Shown here one piece after another: positions 1 through 7,872 of a DNA stretch of 42,205 nt. Position numbers and translations under genes: made by a program. This DNA is from Prevotella sp. UBA1705 (GTDB lineage: Bacteria; Bacteroidota; Bacteroidia; Bacteroidales; Bacteroidaceae): positions 21,957-64,161 of the forward strand of contig DCJH01000071.1 of the NCBI GenBank assembly GCA_002317385.1, in the 5' to 3' direction. Position 1 is the first letter of the stretch, and each line of letters opens with the position of its first letter. The notes under the pieces are model-generated. The model worked only from the letters and a program-made list of their open reading frames with translations. It did no database searches and had not been told where the DNA came from.

Positions 1-1293
1 GGCAACCAGGTGGTGTTCTCGTCGGTCAACTATGGCACCGACACCTCGGCAGAGGGCCGATGCGTCATGCGCGAGCTCCTCAAATCGACCTATGAGGGCG
101 TGGGCAACGGCGAGACCGCCATCTTCCCCATACAGATCTGGAAGAAGAAACGGGGCGTGAACTATCTGCCCGAAGACCGCAACTATGACCTCTACCAGCT
201 GGCCTGCAAGGTCACTGCACGCCGCTTCTTCCCCAATTTCCTCAACCTCGACGCCACGTTCAACCGGAACGAATGCTGGAAGGCCGACGATCCGGAGCGC
301 TATCGCTGGGAGGTGGCCACCATGGGATGCCGCACGCGCGTGTTCGAAAACCGCTTCGGCGACAAGACTTCCATAGGCCGCGGCAACCTGAGCTTTACTA
401 CTATCAACATTGTGAAACTCGCCTTGGAGTGCCGCAGCACCGCCGACGAGGAGCAACGGGTGAATCTTTTCTTCGCCAAACTCGACCATCTGCTCGAACT
501 CACGGCCCGTCAGCTCGACGAGCGCTATCAGTTTCAGAAGACGGCCTACGCCAAGCAGTTCCCCCTGCTCATGACGAAACTATGGGCGGGATGTGAGCAT
601 CTTGGTGCCGCCGACACCATCGAGCCCGTACTCAACCAGGGAACGCTCGGCATCGGGTTTATTGGTTTGGCCGAGTGCTTGGTGGCTTTGACGGGCCATC
701 ACCATGGCGAGAGCGACGAAGCCCAGCAACTCGGACTGCGCATCGTGAGCTACATGCGCGACCGGGCCAACGATTTCTCCGAGCGCTACCACCACAACTA
801 TTCCATCCTCGCCACGCCGGCCGAGGGGCTGAGCGGCCGATTCACCAAGGGAGACCGCCGCGAATTCGGAGTCATCGAGGGCGTGACCGACCGCGACTAC
901 TACACCAACTCCAACCACGTACCGGTGTATTACCACTGCTCCGCGCGCCACAAGGCGGAGGTGGAGGCCCCCTACCACGAGCTTACGCGTGGCGGGCACA
1001 TCTTCTATGTAGAGATCGACGGCGACGCCACCCACAATCCCGAAGTGATTATGGGTGTGGTCGACATGATGGACCGGCTCAACATGGGCTACGGCTCGGT
1101 GAATCACAACCGCAACCGCTGCATGGACTGCGGCTATGAGAATGCCGACGCCCATCTGGAGAAGTGTCCCCGCTGTGGCAGCACCCACATCGACCGACTG
1201 CAGCGCATCACCGGTTACCTCGTCGGCACCACCGACCGCTGGAACCACGGCAAGCTTGCCGAGCTGAAAGACAGGGTGACGCATACACAATAA
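1..1293 (+). CDS. nrdD: Anaerobic ribonucleoside-triphosphate reductase, C-terminal part (5' end outside window)
   Basis: Class III ribonucleotide reductase, which makes dNTPs under anoxia with a glycyl radical. The frame is open from base 1 with no stop, so the gene starts upstream; about 430 C-terminal residues are present. Near the C-terminus are two CxxC pairs (CMDCGYEN... and CPRCGS), the zinc site typical of NrdD, followed by RITGYLVGTTDRWNHGK, which matches the RxxGYL glycyl-radical loop of the family. The TAA at 1291-1293 is followed at once by a C/G-rich palindrome (1298-1338) and then nrdG, so the two are probably co-transcribed. The GTG at 10 is an internal codon, not a start. Identification is strong; the missing N-terminus (ATP-cone and early barrel) cannot be assessed. 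Confidence 0.95.
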   Translation, partial: GNQVVFSSVNYGTDTSAEGRCVMRELLKSTYEGVGNGETAIFPIQIWKKKRGVNYLPEDRNYDLYQLACKVTARRFFPNFLNLDATFNRNECWKADDPERYRWEVATMGCRTRVFENRFGDKTSIGRGNLSFTTINIVKLALECRSTADEEQRVNLFFAKLDHLLELTARQLDERYQFQKTAYAKQFPLLMTKLWAGCEHLGAADTIEPVLNQGTLGIGFIGLAECLVALTGHHHGESDEAQQLGLRIVSYMRDRANDFSERYHHNYSILATPAEGLSGRFTKGDRREFGVIEGVTDRDYYTNSNHVPVYYHCSARHKAEVEAPYHELTRGGHIFYVEIDGDATHNPEVIMGVVDMMDRLNMGYGSVNHNRNRCMDCGYENADAHLEKCPRCGSTHIDRLQRITGYLVGTTDRWNHGKLAELKDRVTHTQ

Positions 1294-1297
1294 GTAA

Positions 1298-1338
1298 GCC
1301 TCTCCCCCTTGCCCCTCCCCTGTAGGGAGGGGCGTAGT
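1298..1338. repeat. C-rich/G-rich palindrome (REP-like family B), copy 1
   Basis: CCCCTCCC (1312-1319) faces GGGAGGGG (1325-1332) across a 5-base loop, preceded by CTCTCCCCCTTG and followed by CGTAGT. Close relatives lie at 6238-6281, 6477-6521, 34392-34523, 34596-34635, 41924-41960 and at the right edge. It starts five bases after the nrdD stop and could act as a 3'-end or mRNA-stability hairpin between nrdD and nrdG. Confidence 0.8.
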
Positions 1339-1599
1339 TACACTGACAGCCGCCCTCCGGAGCCGGCTTCCCGCAGCGTCTCCTATCATTCCTGTGGCCT
1401 GTTCCTGATCCGATTGCCGCCCATCTGCAGCTTGCCTTCAACTCTTGCCTATCGCTGTGGGTCGTTCTTGGTAGTTTGGCGTTCTCTATTGCTGCTTCGG
1501 GTCCCTGTCCACCGCCACACTGTGGCGGTCCTCCCTTCGCCCTCTTCGCCTTCCTTCTCAGTGTTCAAATCTCCATTTTCCCCTTTCATCCACCTCTCT

Positions 1600-2166
1600 A
1601 TGCCCTCTTCTCCTCTAATCTCCAAGCCCCTTTCCCCAGTTTCTCCCACCCTTTCAAGTGAACCCCAGGGCTCCCTTTCCATCCTGAGCATCGTCGAAGA
1701 CACCATGGTCGATGGCCCAGGCTTCCGCACATCTATCTATTGTGCCGGCTGCCCCAATGCCTGTCCGGGCTGCCACAACCCGCAGTCGTGGGACATCCGC
1801 GCCGGCCAACGCATGGCCGTGGCCGACATCATGCAGGTGATCGAGGCCGACCCCTTCGCCAATGTCACCTTCTCCGGCGGCGACCCCATGTTCCAACCGG
1901 AGGGCTTCACCAGCCTCGCCCAGGCCATCCGCCGCCGCACCCGGAAGACCATCTGGTGCTTCACGGGGCTCACCTTCGAGGTGCTGCTGCGCCATCCGAG
2001 CCGTCGCCGACTGCTCGAACAGCTCGACGTGCTCGTAGACGGGCCCTTCGTGGAGCGCCTCCGCGACCCCGACCTGATCTTCCGTGGCTCCAGCAACCAG
2101 CGCATCATCGACGTTCCTGCCTCCCTGCGGCAGGGGCATGTGGTGCTCTGGGAGCCCGCGGCTTGA
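1600..2166 (+). CDS. nrdG: Anaerobic ribonucleotide reductase-activating protein (radical SAM)
   Basis: Activase that uses S-adenosylmethionine and a 4Fe-4S cluster to create the glycyl radical on NrdD. The cluster motif is CX3CX2C in CAGCPNACPGC, followed by HNPQSWD and by TFSGGDPM, the GGD/E SAM-binding motif of short NrdG-type radical SAM proteins. Downstream WCFTGLTFE and LDVLVDGPFVE match the family. Start is uncertain: family homology begins near LSIVEDTMVDGPGFRTS (about 1684), while the nearest in-frame ATG codons are 1600, giving a Ser/Pro-rich 28-residue leader (188 aa in all), and 1705, which would remove conserved residues. The upstream 120 bases are strongly pyrimidine-rich. Position right after nrdD fits the function. 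Confidence 0.88.
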   Translation: MPSSPLISKPLSPVSPTLSSEPQGSLSILSIVEDTMVDGPGFRTSIYCAGCPNACPGCHNPQSWDIRAGQRMAVADIMQVIEADPFANVTFSGGDPMFQPEGFTSLAQAIRRRTRKTIWCFTGLTFEVLLRHPSRRRLLEQLDVLVDGPFVERLRDPDLIFRGSSNQRIIDVPASLRQGHVVLWEPAA

Positions 2167-2433
2167 GTGCGGGTGCGCGTCCCTTTCCCCATCCCCGATA
2201 TAGATACCAATATTTATAGGGCAGAATTACGGCCCATAGTCACCAGTCCTGCCCCAGCATTCGTAAGCCTAATGTAGCTCTGAACACCCACAGGCCATTC
2301 CTCCGGGGCCTTTATCCGAATCACCTCACCGCCCACAGGCTTACCAAATATATAGTATGGTTATAGCCAAATTATAGTCCATACAAATACCTCTCCACGT
2401 TATTCATATTCTATTACTATTCAGCGTATTTGA

Positions 2434-2514
2434 AAAGAGGTACTAATCGCCCGATGATTACTACCTTTTCGTAAGACGATTAGATAGTAATCGCGAGGCG
2501 ATTAGTACCTCTTT
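2434..2514. repeat. Triple 22-nt palindromic element, copy 1
   Basis: Units begin at 2439, 2461 and 2483, exactly 22 nt apart: GGTACTAATCGCCCG..., CTACCTTTTCGTAAG..., GATAGTAATCGCGAG..., then the tail GTACCTC. The outer ends form a perfect 17-bp inverted repeat (2434-2450 with 2498-2514), so the whole 81 nt can fold as one stem with internal structure. The third unit alone can form TAATCGC-GAG-GCGATTA. Confidence 0.85.
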
Positions 2515-2661
2515 CCGAACCGATGTCTCCGGCATGATGAGCACGGCATGGGGCCAAGCAGGGAACAAAGGGATTAATTATCTACATTTCAACATGTTAT
2601 ATAGATTGATATGAGGGTGATTTCAGCCTCTATCAGTGGCGGGAGGCCACTATAAAGACTA

Positions 2662-2688
2662 TCGCCCTCCTACACAGCGGGAGGGCGA
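2662..2688 (-). terminator. Probable terminator of the flavodoxin-fold gene
   Basis: A 9-bp perfect stem (2662-2670 with 2680-2688) lies about 50 nt past the stop of the leftward gene. On the minus strand it is followed by a weak, interrupted T tract, so termination is plausible, not certain. Confidence 0.5.
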
Positions 2689-2737
2689 AGATGGGTTGAG
2701 GTTCGGGAGAAATATCTCCCGTTGGCCGTCAGCGTTA

Positions 2738-3298
2738 TCAGGCCAAGCGGTCTATCTCGTCGATGAGACGGCTGGCATGGCCGTCGGCCAGCTGCTTGAT
2801 GCCCTCCAGTTGCTCGGGATTGGTGCGCATGCTATAGGATACTCCGCCAGTGAAGACGAAGTTTTCGACCTTCATTTCGCACAGTCCGGCAATGGAACGA
2901 ATCTGCGACATAAGCAGCTCTTCGATGGTGTAGCCCAGCATGTCGTGGCTGTAATAGTCCTCAGGACCGCCGGTGGTAAACGAGGCGATGAGCTTCTTGC
3001 CCTTCAAGGCATGACCTGTGGAGCCGTGGGAGAAGCCGTGGACAAACACATCCTCTATCCAGCGGTGCATGATGGAGGGCATGCTATACCAGAACATGGG
3101 GAACTGCCACACGATGATGTCGGCCCGGCGCAGTTTCTCCTGCTCCTTATCGACGTCGATTTTGAAGTCGGGATAGAGCTCGCTGAGGATGGAAAACTCA
3201 GCGTCGGGGTACTTGGCCTTCAATCGCTGCAATACAATCTCGTTGGCCACAGAGTCGTTGAGGTCGGTGTGGCCGGATACAATCAATACATTGTTCAT
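2738..3298 (-). CDS. Flavodoxin-fold NAD(P)H oxidoreductase (KefF/MdaB/NQO type)
   Basis: A 186-aa cytoplasmic protein of the flavodoxin-like fold family that reduces quinones or other acceptors with FMN/FAD and NAD(P)H. It begins MNNVLIVSGHTDLNDSVAN, the phosphate-binding beta1-loop-alpha1 in which HTDLNDS matches the GHP(x)4S pattern. Later come DIIVWQFPMFWYSMPSIMHRWIEDVF, the highly conserved FP(x)WYS-P...K/RxWxDxVF segment of this family, and KLIASFTTGGPEDYYS. Length fits the family (170-200 aa). It is transcribed leftward, divergent from the metallophosphoesterase gene, and is followed by a hairpin at 2662-2688. The natural substrate cannot be told; KefF-like regulation of a potassium channel is unlikely because no kefC is nearby. 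Confidence 0.88.
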   Translation of the reverse strand: MNNVLIVSGHTDLNDSVANEIVLQRLKAKYPDAEFSILSELYPDFKIDVDKEQEKLRRADIIVWQFPMFWYSMPSIMHRWIEDVFVHGFSHGSTGHALKGKKLIASFTTGGPEDYYSHDMLGYTIEELLMSQIRSIAGLCEMKVENFVFTGGVSYSMRTNPEQLEGIKQLADGHASRLIDEIDRLA

Positions 3299-3440
3299 GT
3301 CTTACCTATTTATAATCCTATGTCTCGTATGCCGTCTCTGCAACAAAACCCGTGCCACAACGCAGCGCTATGCCATAAAAAAATTACTTTTGGGGGATGG
3401 CGCCGACGGCTTGGGAGTATTATCATAAGAAGCAAACGAG

Positions 3441-3476
3441 TCTGACCAGTCAGACCTGTCCGACCAGTCTGCCACT
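3441..3476. repeat. 9-nt tandem repeat (TCnGACnnn), intergenic, four units
   Basis: Units TCTGACCAG, TCAGACCTG, TCCGACCAG and TCTGCCACT follow each other without gaps, in the divergent gap between the flavodoxin-fold gene and the metallophosphoesterase gene. The same unit occurs eight times in frame inside the TolC-like gene at 36602-36673. Confidence 0.75.
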
Positions 3477-3527
3477 CTTTTAACAACAATAAACAGCGGA
3501 GCACCCGCGCAGTTGGAAGTTTTTTCA

Positions 3528-3535
3528 TAACTTTG
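3528..3535 (+). promoter_or_regulatory. Candidate -7 element of the metallophosphoesterase gene
   Basis: TAACTTTG matches the Bacteroidetes TAnnTTTG consensus, about 40 nt before the ATG at 3576. No clear TTG box is seen 19 nt upstream. Confidence 0.5.
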
Positions 3536-3575
3536 TCGCAGAATAAAGGCGCCCACAGCCCTACGTTCATCGACA

Positions 3576-5339
3576 ATGAGAATTAAACGAAGAACAGAAT
3601 ATTTCATACTTTCCATGATTGGAGCCATGGCAATGCTCATCATGGGCGTGGCCTCGATGGTGAGCCAGGCGGCTGAGAAAAAGGCCGAGACACTGGCCGA
3701 CAGCACCTTCAGCCGCGACGCATTGGCCCTCGCCCTGAAGGAGGCCGAGGTGGTAGAGGCACAGATCAGGAGCGAGCGCGACAGTCTGCGGGGCACCCTC
3801 ACCGACACCGCCGGAGTGGCTATGCCCCATGTGGTGGTGAGCGATGGGGTTGCCTGCACCCTCACCGACTCCCTCGGACGATATGCCCTGCACCGCCACA
3901 AGGGTGCTCGCTTTGTGTATTACACCGTGCCCGACTACTGCGCCGTGCCCACCCATGCCGCTGACGACCGCACCGCCGACTTCTATCGGGCCATCAACGA
4001 CACCGACTCGGTCTATAATTTCACCCTCACCCGTCTGCCGCGCGGCAAGGAGACGCGCTACCGGATGATTGTGATTGGAGACCCGCAGGTGACCAACGCC
4101 TTCAGCCCCTACTACACAGGGCCCAACGACAACCCCATCAAGAAGAGCGACCTGGCCCGATTTACCGACGAGACCATGGCCGACATTCGCCGCACCATCG
4201 CCGACCTGCCCGAGGGAACGCCCGTCTACGGGCTCTCGATGGGCGACGACGTGCAGTATTACGGCGGATACAACGACTCGCTCGAACACCAGATCAGGCT
4301 CGCCCTCGGCTCGTCGGAGATGACGCTTTTCTCGGTCATCGGCAATCATGACCAGGACGGAAAGCGCGTGTATAAAGAGAAATGGGAGGAAAACTGGGGG
4401 CCCACGGACTATTCGTTCGACCGCGGCGACGTGCACTATGTGTGCTTCAACAACTGTGATTTCTACCACGGCGCACTCTATTACTCGCCCGGCGAGCTCT
4501 CCGACAAGCAGATGGCGTGGCTCACCCAAGACCTGGAGCTGGCCGACAAGCAGAAGAAAGTGGTGCTCTGCTACCACATTCCGCTCACCTTCGGCAACCG
4601 CCCCAACAAGAAAGCCCAGCCGCTCGACATCCCCACCGAGGCCGGCCACTACAGTTCCTCGCGCCTCTCCGACCTCCTACTGCTGCTCGAAAACTTTGCC
4701 GGAGGCTACGAGCTCTTCTGCGGACACACCCATTTCGCACTGAACCACGAGATAGACTACGAGGGCCATCACGTGATGGAGCACTGCCACGCGGCCGCCT
4801 GCGGCAACATCTGGCAGTCGAACGTCAACATCTGCGGCACGCCCAACGGCTACTATGTCTACTCGTTCGACGGCACCGAGATGACCAATGCCTACTACAA
4901 AGGCACCGAGTGGAAGCGCTCGCAGCAGATGACGCTCTTCCGTGCCGATACCAATTTCAACGACGAGAGCTACGCCAAGGACTGGGATTTGCCGCACAAG
5001 CGCAACGTGCTGGTGGCCAACGTGTTCAACGCCGACTCCCGATGGCGCGTGGTGGCCATGGAGAACGGTCGAGAATACCCCATGACGCGCATCTCGTCGG
5101 TGGGTCAGGATGCCTTCGCCACGGGCTATCACCACAAGTACAGCGAGTCGGTGAGCTATTGGTTTGTGAGCAAGAAAAACACCTATCTCATCATGAACCA
5201 CCTCTACTACTACGAGCCGCGCTCGCCCCACTCTATCCTCTTCGTCAAGGCCACCGACCCTTGGGGCAACACCTATACCGAGAGCTCCACCCATGTAGTG
5301 TCGCAACCCTTCTTCAACTATGCCCACTATTATCAATAG
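3576..5339 (+). CDS. Secreted calcineurin-like metallophosphoesterase (MetallophosN-Metallophos-MetallophosC)
   Basis: A 587-aa exported phosphoesterase. Residues about 10-30 are a hydrophobic signal or anchor segment (FILSMIGAMAMLIMGVASMV). Residues about 70-155 look like the beta-sandwich MetallophosN domain (GTLTDTAGVAMPHVVVSDG...TDSLGRYAL). The catalytic domain carries the metal ligands in order: GDPQ (D169), GDD (223-225), GNHD (256-259), CYHIPL and FCGHTHF. Residues after about 430 correspond to the MetallophosC beta domain. This three-part layout is common in Bacteroidales and absent from classical cytoplasmic phosphoesterases. The substrate is unknown; a role in phosphate or nucleotide scavenging outside the inner membrane is inference. 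It is a single gene with a candidate promoter at 3528, and a 3 x 22-nt element lies 110 nt downstream. Confidence 0.92.
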   Translation: MRIKRRTEYFILSMIGAMAMLIMGVASMVSQAAEKKAETLADSTFSRDALALALKEAEVVEAQIRSERDSLRGTLTDTAGVAMPHVVVSDGVACTLTDSLGRYALHRHKGARFVYYTVPDYCAVPTHAADDRTADFYRAINDTDSVYNFTLTRLPRGKETRYRMIVIGDPQVTNAFSPYYTGPNDNPIKKSDLARFTDETMADIRRTIADLPEGTPVYGLSMGDDVQYYGGYNDSLEHQIRLALGSSEMTLFSVIGNHDQDGKRVYKEKWEENWGPTDYSFDRGDVHYVCFNNCDFYHGALYYSPGELSDKQMAWLTQDLELADKQKKVVLCYHIPLTFGNRPNKKAQPLDIPTEAGHYSSSRLSDLLLLLENFAGGYELFCGHTHFALNHEIDYEGHHVMEHCHAAACGNIWQSNVNICGTPNGYYVYSFDGTEMTNAYYKGTEWKRSQQMTLFRADTNFNDESYAKDWDLPHKRNVLVANVFNADSRWRVVAMENGREYPMTRISSVGQDAFATGYHHKYSESVSYWFVSKKNTYLIMNHLYYYEPRSPHSILFVKATDPWGNTYTESSTHVVSQPFFNYAHYYQ

Positions 5340-5445
5340 TCCATGGGCATGAAACCGCAGAGAGGTCAAGAAAATCAAGTGATTTTTTCTCAACAAAACC
5401 AGCCTCTCCGCCTCATCCCTTTTCGAGGCGCTCTCCATCGTGTTG

Positions 5446-5527
5446 CCTTAAAGTACTAATCATGTCGCCTCAAGGTACTAATCGCAACGCGAAAAGATAG
5501 TTATCGCGAGACGATTAGCACCTTATC
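5446..5527. repeat. Triple 22-nt palindromic element, copy 2
   Basis: Units begin at 5452 (AGTACTAATCATG), 5474 (GGTACTAATCGCAACGCGAAAA) and 5496 (GATAGTTATCGCGAGACGATTA), again exactly 22 nt apart, then the tail GCACCTT. The third unit with its flanks forms an imperfect hairpin (AAG...TATCG / CGATTA...CTT). Confidence 0.82.
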
Positions 5528-5761
5528 CCAAGAGCACGAAAACCCTACACTCAAACGCTCCCCATCGACTTCTCGCCCAGAAACGCCAAAGCCCATCGAG
5601 GCGGGCATCCTGCATGCTACCCATTCCATCCGCCTCGCCATGATTTTCAATTGAGAATCAATTGGATATGTCTCCATCCATAGCAGGGGTTTGAACTGAG
5701 CATAACCTTGCATTTCCTATTAAAAAAATATAAATTATTTCTTACTTTAACCCGATTCGCC

Positions 5762-5769
5762 TATCTTTG
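5762..5769 (+). promoter_or_regulatory. Promoter of the DUF4332 gene (-7 element)
   Basis: TATCTTTG matches TAnnTTTG. It is followed by a leader of about 50 AT-rich bases before the ATG at 5825. Confidence 0.65.
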
Positions 5770-5824
5770 CTTACAGTATTAATAAGAAAGATTACAAACT
5801 GTTTAACTAAAACGTAATAATATT

Positions 5825-6232
5825 ATGGGTTACAAAATTATTGACGTCGAGGGAATCGGCGAAGTTTATGCCAAGAAGTTGAAGGACGCAGGTATCGACA
5901 CCGTAGACGAACTGCTGGAGAAGTGCGGCAAGCCCGCCGGTCGCAAGGCTCTGGAAGAGCAGACCAGCATCAGCGGCAAGCTCATCCTCACCTGGACCAA
6001 CCATGCCGACCTCATGCGCATCAATGGTGTAGGCCCCCAGTTCTCAGAGCTTCTCGAGGCTGCCGGAGTAGACACCGTGAAGGAGTTGAAGCACCGCGTG
6101 GCTGCCAACCTGCACGCCAAACTGGTGGAAATCAATGAGCAGAAAAACCTTGTGAACCGCGTTCCCTCTGAGACCGAGGTTCAGAAGATGATCGACCAGG
6201 CTAAGGAACTGCCTGCGGTGATGGAGTATTAA
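5825..6232 (+). CDS. DUF4332 helix-hairpin-helix protein
   Basis: A 135-aa cytoplasmic protein with two helix-hairpin-helix-like segments. The first is DVEGIGEVYAKKLKDAGIDTVDELLEKCG (residues about 7-35), the second RINGVGPQFSELLEAAGVDTVKELKHR (about 63-89). Both have the GIG/GVG turn and the GIDTVDELL pattern used by DNA-binding HhH proteins and by DUF4332. There is no membrane segment or signal. DNA or nucleic-acid binding is inferred from the fold; the physiological role is unknown. It has its own promoter at 5762 and ends before a strong bidirectional terminator at 6324-6363. Confidence 0.85.
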   Translation: MGYKIIDVEGIGEVYAKKLKDAGIDTVDELLEKCGKPAGRKALEEQTSISGKLILTWTNHADLMRINGVGPQFSELLEAAGVDTVKELKHRVAANLHAKLVEINEQKNLVNRVPSETEVQKMIDQAKELPAVMEY

Positions 6233-6237
6233 AGAGG

Positions 6238-6281
6238 CCCTCCCCATCCCTCCCTTCAGGGAGGGGGTGGCTCACGCGATG
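6238..6281. repeat. REP-like family B, copy 2 (left arm of an inverted pair)
   Basis: CCCTCCC...GGGAGGG palindrome followed by TGGCTCACGCGATG. It is the mirror image, with a few differences, of 6477-6521 (CATCGCGTGAGCC...). The pair brackets the terminator between the DUF4332 gene and the porin gene. Confidence 0.75.
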
Positions 6282-6323
6282 AAATACCCATGGGATATAT
6301 GTCGCATCTGTGAGCTATAAAAC

Positions 6324-6363
6324 AAATGTGCCGTAAAACCAACACTGGTTTTACGGCACATTT
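6324..6363. terminator. Bidirectional rho-independent terminator
   Basis: Perfect 18-bp stem (6324-6341 with 6346-6363) with a 4-base loop ACAC. The T run TTTT follows on the plus strand and TTTGTTTT on the minus strand. It separates the convergent DUF4332 and porin genes. Confidence 0.9.
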
Positions 6364-6476
6364 TATATTTCATTCGTCATCAGGACAAGTCAGATAAGCC
6401 CATTTTCGGACTCTTTGCATTAGTCCAAGTCGTGCTCTTCACATCCTGTTTCCATCTACAACTTCCACGCAATTCC

Positions 6477-6521
6477 ATCGCGTGAGCCCTCTCCCTCCCT
6501 ACAGGAAGGGGTTGGGGAGGG
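6477..6521. repeat. REP-like family B, copy 3 (right arm of an inverted pair)
   Basis: Reverse-oriented relative of 6238-6281: CATCGCGTGAGCC, CCCTCCCT-ACAGG-AAGGGG, GGGGAGGG. It ends five bases before the porin stop codon region. Confidence 0.75.
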
Positions 6522-6525
6522 TCTT

Positions 6526-7647
6526 TTAGAACTTCACATCCAGCTCCACATCCACCAAATCGTAGTTGTGCTTGGCAAGGGTGCGGTCGTTGATGCGGGC
6601 ATACTCGGTATTGAGCAGCACATTCTTGTTGAACACATAGTTCAAGCCCACCTCATATTGCGTGCGGCTTCCCGACCACGTACCATCGTTGCGGTAGAGG
6701 TCGTAGCGAGCCTTGGCATAGAGTTTCTTGGTGATCACCGGCGCGATGACGAGCGCATACACACCGTCGGCCTTATTGCCGATGGCCTCGTTCACGTCGC
6801 ATTTGCTGGCATCGGCCGAGCTGTTGTAGGCCGTCTTGAAGGCCTTGCCGGTGGAGTGGATATACTCCGAGCGCACCGTCCAGTCGCTGAACTTATACTC
6901 GGCCGACAGTGCGTAGCGGTGTTGCGGCAGCGAGCGGGTGCCCGTCTGCGTGTTGCCCTGCTCGTCGGTCCATGTTCCCTTGCGGGCATAGGAGCCTTCC
7001 GACCCGAAGACGCCAATGCGCATGCCGGCCACAGGCATCACCCAGATGCCGCCGATGATATCCTTGCGCTGATCCACATCCTTGAGATTGATGCCCTGTC
7101 CGTTGAACACGCCCACCTGATAGTGCAGCAGGTTGCGGCCGGCAGAGTTCTTCAGGAAGTCGCCCTGAATCTGAAGACCGAGGTCGCGACCATTGCTGGC
7201 GATGGCGCCGCTGCGGTCGGAGAAATAGGAAAGCTTCGAAACGCTCTGCGCAAATCCCATGAAGCCCTGATCGATGGGGCTCATCGGGCTCTCGAAAGTG
7301 AACGGACGCTTGAACTGTCCCACCTTCACCATGAAGAAATCGTACTTCTGCCACTCGGCGAAAGCATCCACGGCGCGCGGCGAAAGCGACAGCGTAGACG
7401 AGTTGCCATTGGCCTGAAGCTGAATCTTCCAATACCAGTCGGTCGCGATGCGACCATCGAGCGTCATACGAATAAATCTTGTGTTGAATCCGTTGGACTC
7501 GGCACCGTCCTGGCCAGAATACTGATACTGCGTCATTACATACCCAGAGAGTTTCACATTGTTGATCCAAGCGGGAGCCTTGGTCTGTGCCACGGCCGTG
7601 CTCATCATAGCTGAGCCCACGAGGGCCATCATCAATTGCTTTTTCAT
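6526..7647 (-). CDS. OprO/OprP-family outer-membrane porin
   Basis: A 373-aa beta-barrel outer-membrane protein. The signal peptide is residues 1-20 (MKKQLMMALVGSAMMSTAVAQ). Alternating amphipathic strands follow: LSGYVMTQYQY, NTRFIRMTLDGRI, WYWKIQLQANG, KYDFFMVKVGQFKRPFTFE and GRDLGLQIQGDF. These are the RxxR/GQFKxPF signatures of the phosphate-selective porin O/P family. The protein ends VDVELDVKF, with the terminal Phe expected for Bam-mediated insertion. True anion or phosphate selectivity cannot be inferred; Bacteroidales members are often annotated only as porin. Promoter TATCTTTG at 7730-7737, leader of about 75 nt. No partner genes adjoin it. Confidence 0.92.
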   Translation of the reverse strand: MKKQLMMALVGSAMMSTAVAQTKAPAWINNVKLSGYVMTQYQYSGQDGAESNGFNTRFIRMTLDGRIATDWYWKIQLQANGNSSTLSLSPRAVDAFAEWQKYDFFMVKVGQFKRPFTFESPMSPIDQGFMGFAQSVSKLSYFSDRSGAIASNGRDLGLQIQGDFLKNSAGRNLLHYQVGVFNGQGINLKDVDQRKDIIGGIWVMPVAGMRIGVFGSEGSYARKGTWTDEQGNTQTGTRSLPQHRYALSAEYKFSDWTVRSEYIHSTGKAFKTAYNSSADASKCDVNEAIGNKADGVYALVIAPVITKKLYAKARYDLYRNDGTWSGSRTQYEVGLNYVFNKNVLLNTEYARINDRTLAKHNYDLVDVELDVKF

Positions 7648-7729
7648 CTATTATTAGGTGTTAGTTCGTAAAAGTAGGACATGGAAAGCTGCGGGCTCCC
7701 CGCCCTTCCTACTTTCCATAATACAAATG

Positions 7730-7737
7730 CAAAGATA
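7730..7737 (-). promoter_or_regulatory. Promoter -7 element of the OprO/P porin gene
   Basis: TATCTTTG on the minus strand, with a T-rich -33 area (CTTTTTC) about 19 nt upstream. The predicted start leaves a 75-80-nt leader. Confidence 0.6.
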
Positions 7738-7821
7738 ATGTTTTTTATGCTATGAAAAAGAATATTAACACATTTATTTTCACCATTTCCCGCGATTTTC
7801 CTCAGATAGCACGGTAAAATG

Positions 7822-7852
7822 AAAAAAACCGAGTCGGACATCCCAACTCGGT
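7822..7852 (-). terminator. Rho-independent terminator of the cyclophilin gene
   Basis: Stem ACCGAGT (7828-7834) with ACTCGGT (7846-7852), followed on the minus strand by seven T residues. It lies 20 nt beyond the stop codon of the leftward gene. Confidence 0.85.
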
Positions 7853-7872
7853 CTCATTCTCATGGTTTTGCG

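Larger units (their letters stand above)
2167..2737. other. Gene-free region between convergent nrdG and flavodoxin-fold gene
   Basis: No credible gene. It holds the first 3 x 22-nt element (2434-2514) and a hairpin at 2662-2688 (TCGCCCTCC / GGAGGGCGA). The 2260-2420 part is AT-rich without a recognised signal. Confidence 0.6.
5340..5824. other. Gene-free region with 22-nt element copy 2 and a promoter
   Basis: No credible gene. It contains the second triple 22-nt element and, near its right end, an AT-rich stretch with the promoter of the DUF4332 gene. The 5530-5700 part shows nothing I recognise. Confidence 0.6.

Noticed and set aside
1309..1599. The upstream extension of nrdG to 1309 as coding sequence
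   Set aside because: It would run through a family-B palindrome and a pyrimidine-rich stretch with no family similarity; the homologous region begins near 1684.
2439..2514. The 22-nt units as a CRISPR array
   Set aside because: Units are contiguous with no unique spacers, always three in number, and no cas genes are nearby.
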